Positions 26,559 through 38,186 of a stretch of 64,000 nt of DNA are shown here, piece after piece (the first letter of the stretch is position 1; each line of letters opens with the position of its first letter). The position numbers were made by a program, and so were the translations under genes. Origin of the DNA: Streptomyces sp. YIM 121038 (GTDB lineage Bacteria > Actinomycetota > Actinomycetes > Streptomycetales > Streptomycetaceae); NCBI RefSeq assembly GCF_006088715.1, contig NZ_CP030771.1, positions 2,728,001-2,792,000 of the forward strand, read 5' to 3'. The notes beneath the pieces are model-generated. The model saw only the letters and a list, made by a program, of their open reading frames with translations. It searched no databases and was not told where the DNA came from.

Positions 26559-26610
26559 AGGGGCGCGGGGAACTGCGCGATCAGCCACAGCAAACCCGCA
26601 GACGAACGAC
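26545..26610. repeat. Intergenic repeat family C, copy 2
   Basis: Starts GGGAGCGCCCTGAAGGGGCG and continues with the AACTGCGCGATCAGCCAC core. The TGA in its hairpin loop is the stop codon of the chitosanase gene, so the last codons of that gene belong to the repeat. Confidence 0.75.
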
Positions 26611-26619
26611 GGCACGCCA

Positions 26620-26652
26620 CGGGCCCGGACTCCACGAGGAAATCCGGGCCCG
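26620..26652. terminator. Bidirectional terminator between chitosanase and ABC permease genes
   Basis: Perfect 10-bp arms CGGGCCCGGA / TCCGGGCCCG with a 13-base loop, in the 114-base gap between the convergent genes. Confidence 0.7.
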
Positions 26653-26672
26653 GGACGGGCGTACAGAACCGG

Positions 26673-27506
26673 TCAGCCCTTGACGGCCCCGGCCGCGAGG
26701 CCGGAGCCGAGGCGGCGGTGCACGATCACGAAGAAGATCATCACCGGCAGCGTGACCAGCGTGGAGCTGGCCATGACGGGCCCCCAGGAGGTGGTGTTCT
26801 CACCGAAGAACTGGAAGATGCCCACGGCCGCCGTGTACTTGTCGCTGCCCTTCATGAAGGTGTACGCGAACACGAACTCGTTCCACGCCGTGATGAAGGC
26901 GAAGATCGAGGTGGCCACCAGGCCCGGCGCGACCAGCGGGAGCAGCACGGACCAGAACATGCGGAACCAGGACGCGCCGTCGATGTACGCCGCCTCCTCG
27001 ACCTCCTTGGGCACCGCCGCGACGAAGCCGCGCAGGGTCCAGATCGCGAACGGCAGCGACAGCGCGATGTACACGACCGAGAGGCCGAGCAGCGAGTTGA
27101 GCATCTCGAAGTCCCGCATCTGGATGAACAGCGGGATGACGAGGGCCTCCAGCGGCACCATCTGCACGATCAGGACCATGATCAGCACGGAGGTGCGGAA
27201 CTTGAACTTGAACCGGGCCACCGCGATCGCCGCGAACAGCGAGAGCACGGCCGCCGCGGCGATCGTGGCGACGCCGACGATCGCCGAGTTCAGCAGGTAC
27301 TGGCCGAAGTTGCCCCGGTCGAAGACGAAGTCGAAGTGGTCGAACGTCAGGCCGCTCGGCAGCAGGTCCGAGCCGCGCGTGATCGCCTTCGGGTCCAGCG
27401 CCGTGGACACCATCCAGTAGACGGGGAACAGCGTGAAGACGAGGAGCGCGATCACCGCGACCGGCAGACCGATGCGTGAGGCGAGCGTGGTACGGCGGAC
27501 ACTCAC
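26673..27506 (-). CDS. Sugar ABC transporter permease, MalG type
   Basis: A 277-residue inner-membrane permease with six predicted helices. The EAA loop that contacts the ATPase is EVEEAAYIDGASWFRMFWSVLLPLVAP, matching the EAA---G consensus for carbohydrate importers. It is the third gene of the solute-binding protein - MalF - MalG operon; the GTG at 27506 overlaps the preceding stop as GTGA and has a GGAGGAGG site. No ATPase gene is present, so the shared multi-sugar ATPase MsiK, encoded elsewhere in Streptomyces, would power it. Confidence 0.94.
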   Translation of the reverse strand: MSVRRTTLASRIGLPVAVIALLVFTLFPVYWMVSTALDPKAITRGSDLLPSGLTFDHFDFVFDRGNFGQYLLNSAIVGVATIAAAAVLSLFAAIAVARFKFKFRTSVLIMVLIVQMVPLEALVIPLFIQMRDFEMLNSLLGLSVVYIALSLPFAIWTLRGFVAAVPKEVEEAAYIDGASWFRMFWSVLLPLVAPGLVATSIFAFITAWNEFVFAYTFMKGSDKYTAAVGIFQFFGENTTSWGPVMASSTLVTLPVMIFFVIVHRRLGSGLAAGAVKG

Positions 27507-28495
27507 AGTTCCTCCTCCCCCTGCCGGAACAGCGTACGGATGTAGATGACGGTGATCACGAGCAGCAGCACCGTCAGCAGGACCGCGGCCGCGGCGCCCG
27601 TGCCGTAGTCGTTCTTGGCGAAGGCCTCGATGTACGAGTAGACGCCGAGGTTGTAGACGTCCGGATTGGAGCCGCTGCCTCCCGGCATCAGGAAGACCTG
27701 GGTGAAGACCTTGAAGTCCCAGATGGTGGACAGGATGGTCACCACCAGGAAGACCGGCCTGATGCTCGGCACGGTGATCTTCCAGAACCGCTGCCAGGCG
27801 TTGGCGCCGTCGATCTCGCCCGCCTCGTACAGCTCCTTCGGGATGGTGAGCAGCCCGGCGAGCACGGTGATCGCGACGAACGGGAAGCCGTGGTGCACGA
27901 CGTTGATCGTCGCGATCCCGTAGAACGGCAGCCGCTCGGTGAACCAGTTGGTGGTCTCCGCGTCGATCAGGCCGAGCGAGTCCGCGACCTGGCTGACCAT
28001 GCCGTCCTGCGGCTGGAACAGCCAGATCCACACATACGTTCCGGTGACCGCGGGCATCGCCCACGCGGCCAGGATGGACACCGAGCAGATCAGCTTCCAC
28101 GTCGGGCCGAGCCGGTTGAGCAGCAGGGCCACGAGCGTCCCGAGCGCGACGGTCAGACCGACGCAGGCGAACGCGAAGAACACCGTGTTCGGCAGGACCG
28201 TCTTCCACAGCAGGTCGCCGGTCAGCAGGTCCTTGTAGTGGTCGAACCCGATGTACGTGCCCTCGCCGCCGCCGAACTTGACCTTGTAGTCCTGCAGCGA
28301 CAGCTTGCCGACCTGGATCAGGGGCCACAGGAGCAGCCCCACGAGCACGATCAGCGCGGGCGTGAGCAGCAGCCAGGGCCGGGTGAGAGTGACCAGTTTC
28401 TTGCGGCGGCGCGCGGCTTCGGCGCCACCGTCGTCGGATTGCGGGCGGACCGAAGGCGTGACCTCCGGCCCGTCACTGACGAGCGTGTCTTTCAC
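27503..28495 (-). CDS. Sugar ABC transporter permease, MalF type
   Basis: A 330-residue permease. About 35 cytosolic residues with a RRRKK stop-transfer cluster precede helix 1 (PWLLLTPALIVLVGLLLWP), and six helices follow. The EAA loop is ELYEAGEIDGANAWQRFWKITVPSI. It starts at GTG 28495, 19 bases after the solute-binding protein stop, and overlaps the next permease by four bases. Partner of the MalG-type permease; the sugar is set by the binding protein. Confidence 0.94.
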   Translation of the reverse strand: MKDTLVSDGPEVTPSVRPQSDDGGAEAARRRKKLVTLTRPWLLLTPALIVLVGLLLWPLIQVGKLSLQDYKVKFGGGEGTYIGFDHYKDLLTGDLLWKTVLPNTVFFAFACVGLTVALGTLVALLLNRLGPTWKLICSVSILAAWAMPAVTGTYVWIWLFQPQDGMVSQVADSLGLIDAETTNWFTERLPFYGIATINVVHHGFPFVAITVLAGLLTIPKELYEAGEIDGANAWQRFWKITVPSIRPVFLVVTILSTIWDFKVFTQVFLMPGGSGSNPDVYNLGVYSYIEAFAKNDYGTGAAAAVLLTVLLLVITVIYIRTLFRQGEEEL

Positions 28496-28514
28496 GGCGT
28501 GACTCGTCTTTCGC

Positions 28515-29810
28515 TTACTTGTCCTTGGCGAAGATGTCGTCCATGTCCTTCGCCGCCTTGTCCGCGGCCTCCTGGACGGACGACTTGCCCGTGAGGATCG
28601 ACTGGACCATGCCGGTGATGACCTGCGAGGCCTGGATCTCTCCGTACGCCTTCGTCTTCGGAACGGTGGCGCCGGCCTCGATCATCTGCTTCGCGAACGG
28701 CTCGACCAGCGGGTCCTTCTGGGCCTCGATCTTCTTCAGCTCGGAGTTCTGGCCGGGGAAGTAGTTGGTCTGCTTGGCCCACTTGGCGGCGAACTCACCG
28801 GTGGTCATCAACTTGACCAGCTCCCAGGCGAGTTCCTTCTTGTCCGTGTTGAACGCGGACAGGTACGAGCCGCCGAGGAAGGACTTGCTCATGCCGCCGT
28901 TCTGGCCGGGGATCGGCACGGCGCCGAGCTTGCCCTTGAGCTTCGGGTTCGCCTCGATGATGGCCTTGGGGGTCCAGTTGCCGCCGACCGACATGGAGAT
29001 CTCGCCCTTGTTCCAGGCGTCGCCGACCTCCTTCTCCGTCCAGGTGTTGACCTTGGCCGGGGAGACCTTGTCCTTCCGCGCCAGGTCCGTGTAGTACGTG
29101 AGGCCCTTCACGGCCTCGGGCGAGTTGATCGCGGACTTCCACTTGTCGCCCTGCTGGGTGGCGAGTTCACCGCCCGCGCCCCAGACGAAGGCCGTCGCGA
29201 ACATCTCCGCGCCGCCCGCCACCGGGAAGGCGATCTTGTCCGGCTCCTTCTCCTTGAGCGTCTTCGCCGTCTCCTGGAGCTCCTTCCAGGTCGTCGGCGG
29301 CTTCAGGTTGTGCTTCGCGAAGACGTCCTTGCGGTACACGATGGACCGCACACCCGCGTACCACGGCATGCCGTACTGCTTGCCGTCCAGGGTGCCCGCG
29401 TCCTTCAGGCCCTCCACCAGGTCGTTCGACAGGCCCGACTTCTTCAGGTCGTCGGAGACGTCGACGAGCGCGCCGGTCTCGGCGAACTGCGGCACCCACG
29501 TCGTGCCGACCTCGGCGACGTCCGGGACCTGGTCCTCGCCGCCCTCGATGGCCGTCGTGAACTTCTTCTGGGCGGTGGCCCACTGCTGGTACTCGACCTT
29601 GATCTTGGCGCCGGTCTTCTTCTCGAAGGCCGCGCCGACCTCCTTGAAGAAGGGCCGGGGGTCGGGGTTGGTCCCCTCCATGATCCAGACGGTGAGGGTC
29701 TTGCCCTTGCCCTCGGTCTTGCCGCCCTTGCCGCCGTCATCGCCGCACGCGGTTGCGGTCAGACCGAGCGTCAGGGCGATACAACCCGCCGCGATGACAC
29801 GTCGCTTCAT
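28515..29810 (-). CDS. Extracellular sugar-binding lipoprotein of an ABC importer
   Basis: A 431-residue family 1 solute-binding protein. The lipobox LTATAC places the lipid-anchored Cys at residue 22. The mature part begins with a Lys/Gly-rich linker, then LTVWIMEGTNPDPRPFF and the usual two-lobe fold (VPDVAEVGTTWVPQFAETGAL, YGMPWYAGVRSIVYRKD). Trp/Tyr residues that may stack on sugar rings are visible in MPWYAG. The ligand is not determinable, but the DasR-like palindrome 58-67 bp upstream and the chitosanase next door favour an amino sugar or chito/chitosan oligomer. First gene of the operon. Confidence 0.94.
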   Translation of the reverse strand: MKRRVIAAGCIALTLGLTATACGDDGGKGGKTEGKGKTLTVWIMEGTNPDPRPFFKEVGAAFEKKTGAKIKVEYQQWATAQKKFTTAIEGGEDQVPDVAEVGTTWVPQFAETGALVDVSDDLKKSGLSNDLVEGLKDAGTLDGKQYGMPWYAGVRSIVYRKDVFAKHNLKPPTTWKELQETAKTLKEKEPDKIAFPVAGGAEMFATAFVWGAGGELATQQGDKWKSAINSPEAVKGLTYYTDLARKDKVSPAKVNTWTEKEVGDAWNKGEISMSVGGNWTPKAIIEANPKLKGKLGAVPIPGQNGGMSKSFLGGSYLSAFNTDKKELAWELVKLMTTGEFAAKWAKQTNYFPGQNSELKKIEAQKDPLVEPFAKQMIEAGATVPKTKAYGEIQASQVITGMVQSILTGKSSVQEAADKAAKDMDDIFAKDK

Positions 29811-29867
29811 GCCGGCCCCCTTCAGGTTCTTGTAGTGGGAGCGATTGTGCTCACGCAGGGTGTTGGC

Positions 29868-29877
29868 GGTCTAGACC
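29868..29877. promoter_or_regulatory. DasR-responsive-element-like palindrome (GGTCTAGACC)
   Basis: A perfect 10-bp palindrome identical to the core of the DasR site (consensus TGGTCTAGACCA); flanks C and C do not match the consensus T and A. It is 58-67 bp before the sugar-binding protein gene. DasR is the GntR-family repressor released by amino-sugar phosphates. Confidence 0.6.
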
Positions 29878-29880
29878 CTT

Positions 29881-30720
29881 TCGGGGAAGCGGCCGAACCG
29901 TAATCACCGTTGCGCGGTGCGCTATCGCTGTGCTTCGACGGTGTCCTACGGTGTCGCCGTGCGGCGGAACGGCTCCGCGGTCCCACCCGTTTGCCCCACA
30001 TCTGCCGCCCGCCGGGCGACACCGGGCCCCTCCGGGCCCGCCCCGCCCCACGGCTCCCACCGGGCCTCTGGCCTCGGGCGGCGGGGCTCTGGCGGCGGGC
30101 GGTGGGGCTCCGGCGGCGGGGTCCGGGGCCGCCGCGCCGTGCCGTGCTCCCCTCATCCCGCCGGTCCGGCGCCCCCCGCTGCCGCGCCGGGTTCCTTTCC
30201 CACCCGCCCACCGTTGCGCCGGGGCCGCGCGGGGCCGGGGCGCCGCGGCGGAACCGTGCCGGACGGGGCGACGGGGTTACCCACCGTGGGCCCCGCCACC
30301 CACCCCCGCCCCGGCGGGAGCTGGAGCACGGCGGGGCGCACCACGACCGGGCACATGGGCACTACCGCACCAGGGGCATGACCCAGCCACCGGCCCGGTC
30401 CGGGGCGAGGCCGCGGTGCGGCTGGGGCCGTGGGGAGGTGGGGGGTGCGGGTGGGTGGGCCGGTGTCGGCCGCGCGGAGCGTGGCGTTCTGTTCGCCGTC
30501 CCGCAGGAAACAGGGGCGCGGCCCGAGGCATCGCAGCAGGAGGCCGCCGGGGCGGCCCGTGGGAGGGCAGGCCGAGCCGGGCACGCCCAGGGCCCCGCCG
30601 GAGGGAGGACCGGCCCGGGGAAGGGCGGGGAGGGTGCGCGGCGCCTGCCATAGGTCCGGTCGGGGACACGGCAGACGCCACGCTCAGTTCCGTACGCCGT
30701 TGTACGGGACAATCAGGGGC
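29881..30720. other. 840-base stretch with no supportable gene
   Basis: The gap between the sugar transporter operon and gltD is long for this DNA. It has no reading frame with convincing protein sequence: frames are low-complexity Arg/Pro/Gly/Ala on both strands. Imperfect repeats of a GGCGGCGGGGCTC unit lie at 30070-30125. It may be a decayed gene or repeat debris. Only the DasR-like site at its left end and the gltD terminator at its right end are interpretable. Confidence 0.6.
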
Positions 30721-30743
30721 CGGACCGCCGGGGAGGCGGTCCG
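30721..30743 (-). terminator. Terminator of the gltBD operon
   Basis: 9-bp perfect arms CGGACCGCC / GGCGGTCCG with a 5-base GGGGA loop, starting 6 bases after the gltD stop. Confidence 0.8.
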
Positions 30744-30748
30744 ACGGG

Positions 30749-32201
30749 TCAGACCGTCAGGGACCGGTCCGTGGGACGGATCGGGGCCGGAAGGTCACTC
30801 GCACCGGTGAGGAAGCGGTCCACTCCCCGCGCGGCCGAGCGCCCCTCGGCGATCGCCCAGACGATCAGGGACTGGCCACGGCCCGCGTCACCGGCGACGA
30901 AGACGCCCGGCACGCTGGTGTGGAAGTCACCGTCACGGGCAATATTGCCACGCTCGTCCAGGTCGATGCCGAACTGGTCCACCAGACCGTTCTCCCGGTC
31001 CGTACCGGTGAAGCCCATCGCGAGGGTGACGAGCTGCGCCGGAATGCGCCGCTCCGTGCCCGGCTTCTGCGTGAGCTTGCCGTCCACGAAGGCGACCTCG
31101 ACCAGGTGCAGCCACTGCACGTTCCCGTCCTCGTCGCCCTCGAAGTGGGTCGTGGAGACGGAGTAGACGCGCTCGCCGCCCTCCTCGTGGGCGGAGGTCA
31201 CCTTGTACAGCATGGGGAAGGTCGGCCAGGGCTGTCCCGCGGCCCGCTCCTCGCCGGGCCGGGGCATGATCTCCAGCTGGGTCACGGACGCCGCGCCCTG
31301 GCGGTGCGCGGTGCCCACGCAGTCCGCCCCGGTGTCGCCGCCGCCGATGACGACGACGTGCTTGCCCGCGGCGGAGACGGGCGTGGTGACGTAGTCGCCC
31401 TCCTGGACCTTGTTGGCCAGGGGCAGGTACTCCATGGCCTGGTACACGCCCTTGAGCTCGCGGCCGGGCACCGGCAGGTCGCGGGCCGTCGTGGCGCCCG
31501 CCGCGATGACCACGGCGTCGTACCGCTTGCGGAGCTTCGCCGCGTCGATGTCGCGGCCGACCTCCACGCCGGTGCGGAACTTCGTGCCCTCCGCGCGCAT
31601 CTGCTCGATGCGCCGGTTGATGTGCCGCTTCTCCATCTTGAACTCGGGGATGCCGTAGCGCAGGAGGCCGCCGATGCGGTCCGCGCGCTCGTACACGGCG
31701 ACCGTGTGACCGGCCCGGGTGAGCTGCTGGGCGGCGGCGAGACCGGCCGGGCCCGAGCCGATGACGGCGACCGTCTTGCCGCTCAGCCGCTCCGGCGCCT
31801 GCGGGGCCACGTCGCCCGTCTCCCACGCCTTGTCGATGATCGAGACTTCGACGTTCTTGATGGTGACGGCGGGCTGGTTGATGCCGAGGACGCACGCGGA
31901 CTCGCAGGGGGCCGGGCAGAGCCGCCCGGTGAACTCCGGGAAGTTGTTCGTGGCGTGCAGCCGCTCGGAGGCCGCGGACCAGTCCTCGCGGTAGGCGTAG
32001 TCGTTCCACTCGGGGATCAGGTTCCCCAGCGGACAGCCGTTGTGGCAGAAGGGGATGCCGCAGTCCATGCAGCGCGAGGCCTGCTGGGAGATGATCGGGA
32101 GCAGCGAGCCCGGGACGTAGACCTCGTTCCAGTCCTGGACGCGCTCGCCGACCGGGCGGGTCTTGGCGACCTCGCGGCCGTGGTTCAGAAAGCCCTTGGG
32201 G

Positions 32202-32209
<8 letters not shown>
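30749..32209 (-). CDS. gltD: Glutamate synthase (NADPH) small subunit
   Basis: A 486-residue subunit that passes electrons from NADPH through FAD and Fe-S clusters to GltB for glutamate synthesis from glutamine and 2-oxoglutarate. N-terminal cluster cysteines are [16 protein letters not shown] and [10 protein letters not shown]; the FAD site is [11 protein letters not shown] and the NADPH site [11 protein letters not shown], with a closing [14 protein letters not shown]. The ATG at 32209 overlaps the end of gltB by 8 bases, so they are coupled. Length is standard. Confidence 0.97.
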
Positions 32210-36764
<4,555 letters not shown>

Positions 36765-36844
36765 CGGCACTCCCGTCGTCGTGGTGGGGCACCTCCCAGG
36801 CTCTGGGGGCGCGGGCGGCGAGGGACGACGTTGGCCCTGGCGAA

Positions 36845-36860
36845 ATTTCGTGCAGGTTAC
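36845..36860 (-). promoter_or_regulatory. GlnR-box-like site upstream of gltB
   Basis: On the minus strand GTAAC, six bases, GAAAT: the gTnAC-n6-GaAAC pattern bound by the nitrogen regulator GlnR in Streptomyces, with one mismatch. It is 81-96 bp before the gltB start. The rest of the 325-base gap (36765-37089) holds a CCGCTT/AAGCGG hairpin at 36869-36886, two CGGATACTT direct repeats (36884, 37051) and a small hairpin (37061-37074) ending the VIT gene; no coding sequence. Confidence 0.5.
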
Positions 36861-37089
36861 ATGATGGGCCGCTTCTCGAAAAGCGGATACTTCATTCCAG
36901 TATCTGGACAGCGCCCTGGGGATGGAGGGCGGCGAAAGGGGGCCGGAACAGGCAGATCGGTGACCGTCGGCCCGGAGCGACCACAGGCCTCATTGCCCGC
37001 AGCGCTTACGGCTCATGCCCGGCGGTCAGCGCATCGAAACAGTCCAGAAACGGATACTTGTGCGGCATTCCGCATACCCGTGCGATCGG

Positions 37090-37821
37090 TCATCCTACGG
37101 CCGTCCCGAAGAGGCTGCCCAGGGCGTACGTCACACCCGCCGCCGCCCCACCGAGCACGAGCTGCCGCAGCCCGCTGAACCACCACGAACGGGCGGTCAC
37201 CTTGGCGACGACGGCGCCGCACGCGAACAGGCCGACGAGCGCGAGCAGCACCGCGGGCCACAGCGCACTGGCGCCCAGGAGGTACGGCAGCACGGGCAGG
37301 AGCGCGCCGAGGGCGAACGAGCCGAAGGACGAGACCGCCGCCACGACCGGCGAGGGCAGGTCGCCCGGGTCGATGCCGAGCTCCTCGCGGGCGTGGATCT
37401 CCAGGGCCTGCTCGGGGTCCTTCGACAGCTGCCGCGCCACCTCGCGGGCGAGCGCGGGCTCGACACCGCGGGACTCGTAGAGCGCGGCCAGCTCCTGCTC
37501 CTCGTCCTTGGGGTGCTTGCGCAACTCGCGGCGCTCCACGTCCAGTTCGGCCTGCACCAGCTCGCGCTGCGAGGCGACGGACGTGTACTCGCCTGCGGCC
37601 ATGGAGAACGCCCCGGCCGCGAGCCCGGAGAGCCCGGTGATCACGATGGTCTGCTGCGACACGGCCCCGCCCGCGACGCCCGTCATCAGGGCGAGGTTGG
37701 ACACCAGGCCGTCCATGGCGCCGAAGACGGCCGGGCGCAGCCAGCCGCCGTTGACGTCACGGTGGGTGTGGTTGTCCCGGTGCGCCTCGTGCAGTGTCGC
37801 TTCGGTCTCGATGATCGCCAT
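37090..37821 (-). CDS. VIT1/CCC1-family membrane protein (putative iron/manganese transporter)
   Basis: A 243-residue membrane protein of the vacuolar iron transporter family. WLRPAVFGAMDGLVSNLALMTG is the family's first helix signature, followed by AGAFSMAAGEYTSVASQRE; a charged cytosolic middle region with many Glu residues (DVERRELRKHPKDEEQE) resembles the metal-binding domain of VIT1. Three further helices are at the C-terminus. It probably moves Fe2+ or Mn2+ out of the cytosol. GAGGGGG eight bases upstream of the ATG at 37821 sets the start. Divergent from the ADP-ribosylglycohydrolase operon. Confidence 0.9.
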   Translation of the reverse strand: MAIIETEATLHEAHRDNHTHRDVNGGWLRPAVFGAMDGLVSNLALMTGVAGGAVSQQTIVITGLSGLAAGAFSMAAGEYTSVASQRELVQAELDVERRELRKHPKDEEQELAALYESRGVEPALAREVARQLSKDPEQALEIHAREELGIDPGDLPSPVVAAVSSFGSFALGALLPVLPYLLGASALWPAVLLALVGLFACGAVVAKVTARSWWFSGLRQLVLGGAAAGVTYALGSLFGTAVG

Positions 37822-38068
37822 GGTGCGGCCCCCTCATAGTCGCGCTGAACGTTTCGACGTCGCTCTGGAATCCCGTCGGTGAAACCCCGTCGGCGATCTC
37901 GAAAGTACGCGCGAAAAATCGCTCCCGCCAGCAAGGAAGGCCGTACTTACCTGCGAAAACACACCCCTGTGGGCCCGCGCGGGCGGCCCGCGCGGAGCCG
38001 TCGCGGACATGCCGAAGGAGTGATGCTGAGCGCCTGCGTGCTCACATGAGTGGCTCGGCGTGGCAGGG

Positions 38069-38168
38069 ATGCTCCCAGCACGACTCAGCGGCACGCAGCG
38101 GCACGCAGCGGCACGCAGAAGTACTCAGCAGCACTCAGCGGTTCTCAGTGGTTCTCAGTGGTTCTCAG
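38069..38168 (+). repeat. Ten 10-bp tandem repeats in the leader of the ADP-ribosylglycohydrolase operon
   Basis: From 38069 to 38168 every tenth base ends a unit in CAG: ATGCTCCCAG, CACGACTCAG, CGGCACGCAG three times, AAGTACTCAG, CAGCACTCAG, CGGTTCTCAG, TGGTTCTCAG twice. The array ends 18 bases before the ATG and just before the ribosome site. It occupies much of the 365-base gap 37822-38186; the remainder holds the VIT gene promoter area and an AAGTACG/CGTACTT pair but no gene. Confidence 0.85.
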
Positions 38169-38186
38169 CGCGATGGGAGGCAGGGC

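Noticed and set aside
30362..30712. Open frame of 116 codons in the gap before gltD
   Set aside because: Composition is Pro/Arg/Ala-rich without secondary-structure logic, no ribosome site, and it overlaps the region of imperfect repeats.
37908..37951. AAGTACG / CGTACTT inverted pair upstream of the VIT gene as an operator
   Set aside because: Arms are about 30 bases apart and short; could be chance, so not listed as a site.
38085..38170. CRISPR-like array
   Set aside because: Units are 10 bp, contiguous and without spacers; no cas genes are near.
38046..38186. Upstream ATG extending the two-domain hydrolase by 47 residues
   Set aside because: The extension would translate the 10-bp tandem array; the ATG at 38187 has a well-placed GGGAGG site.
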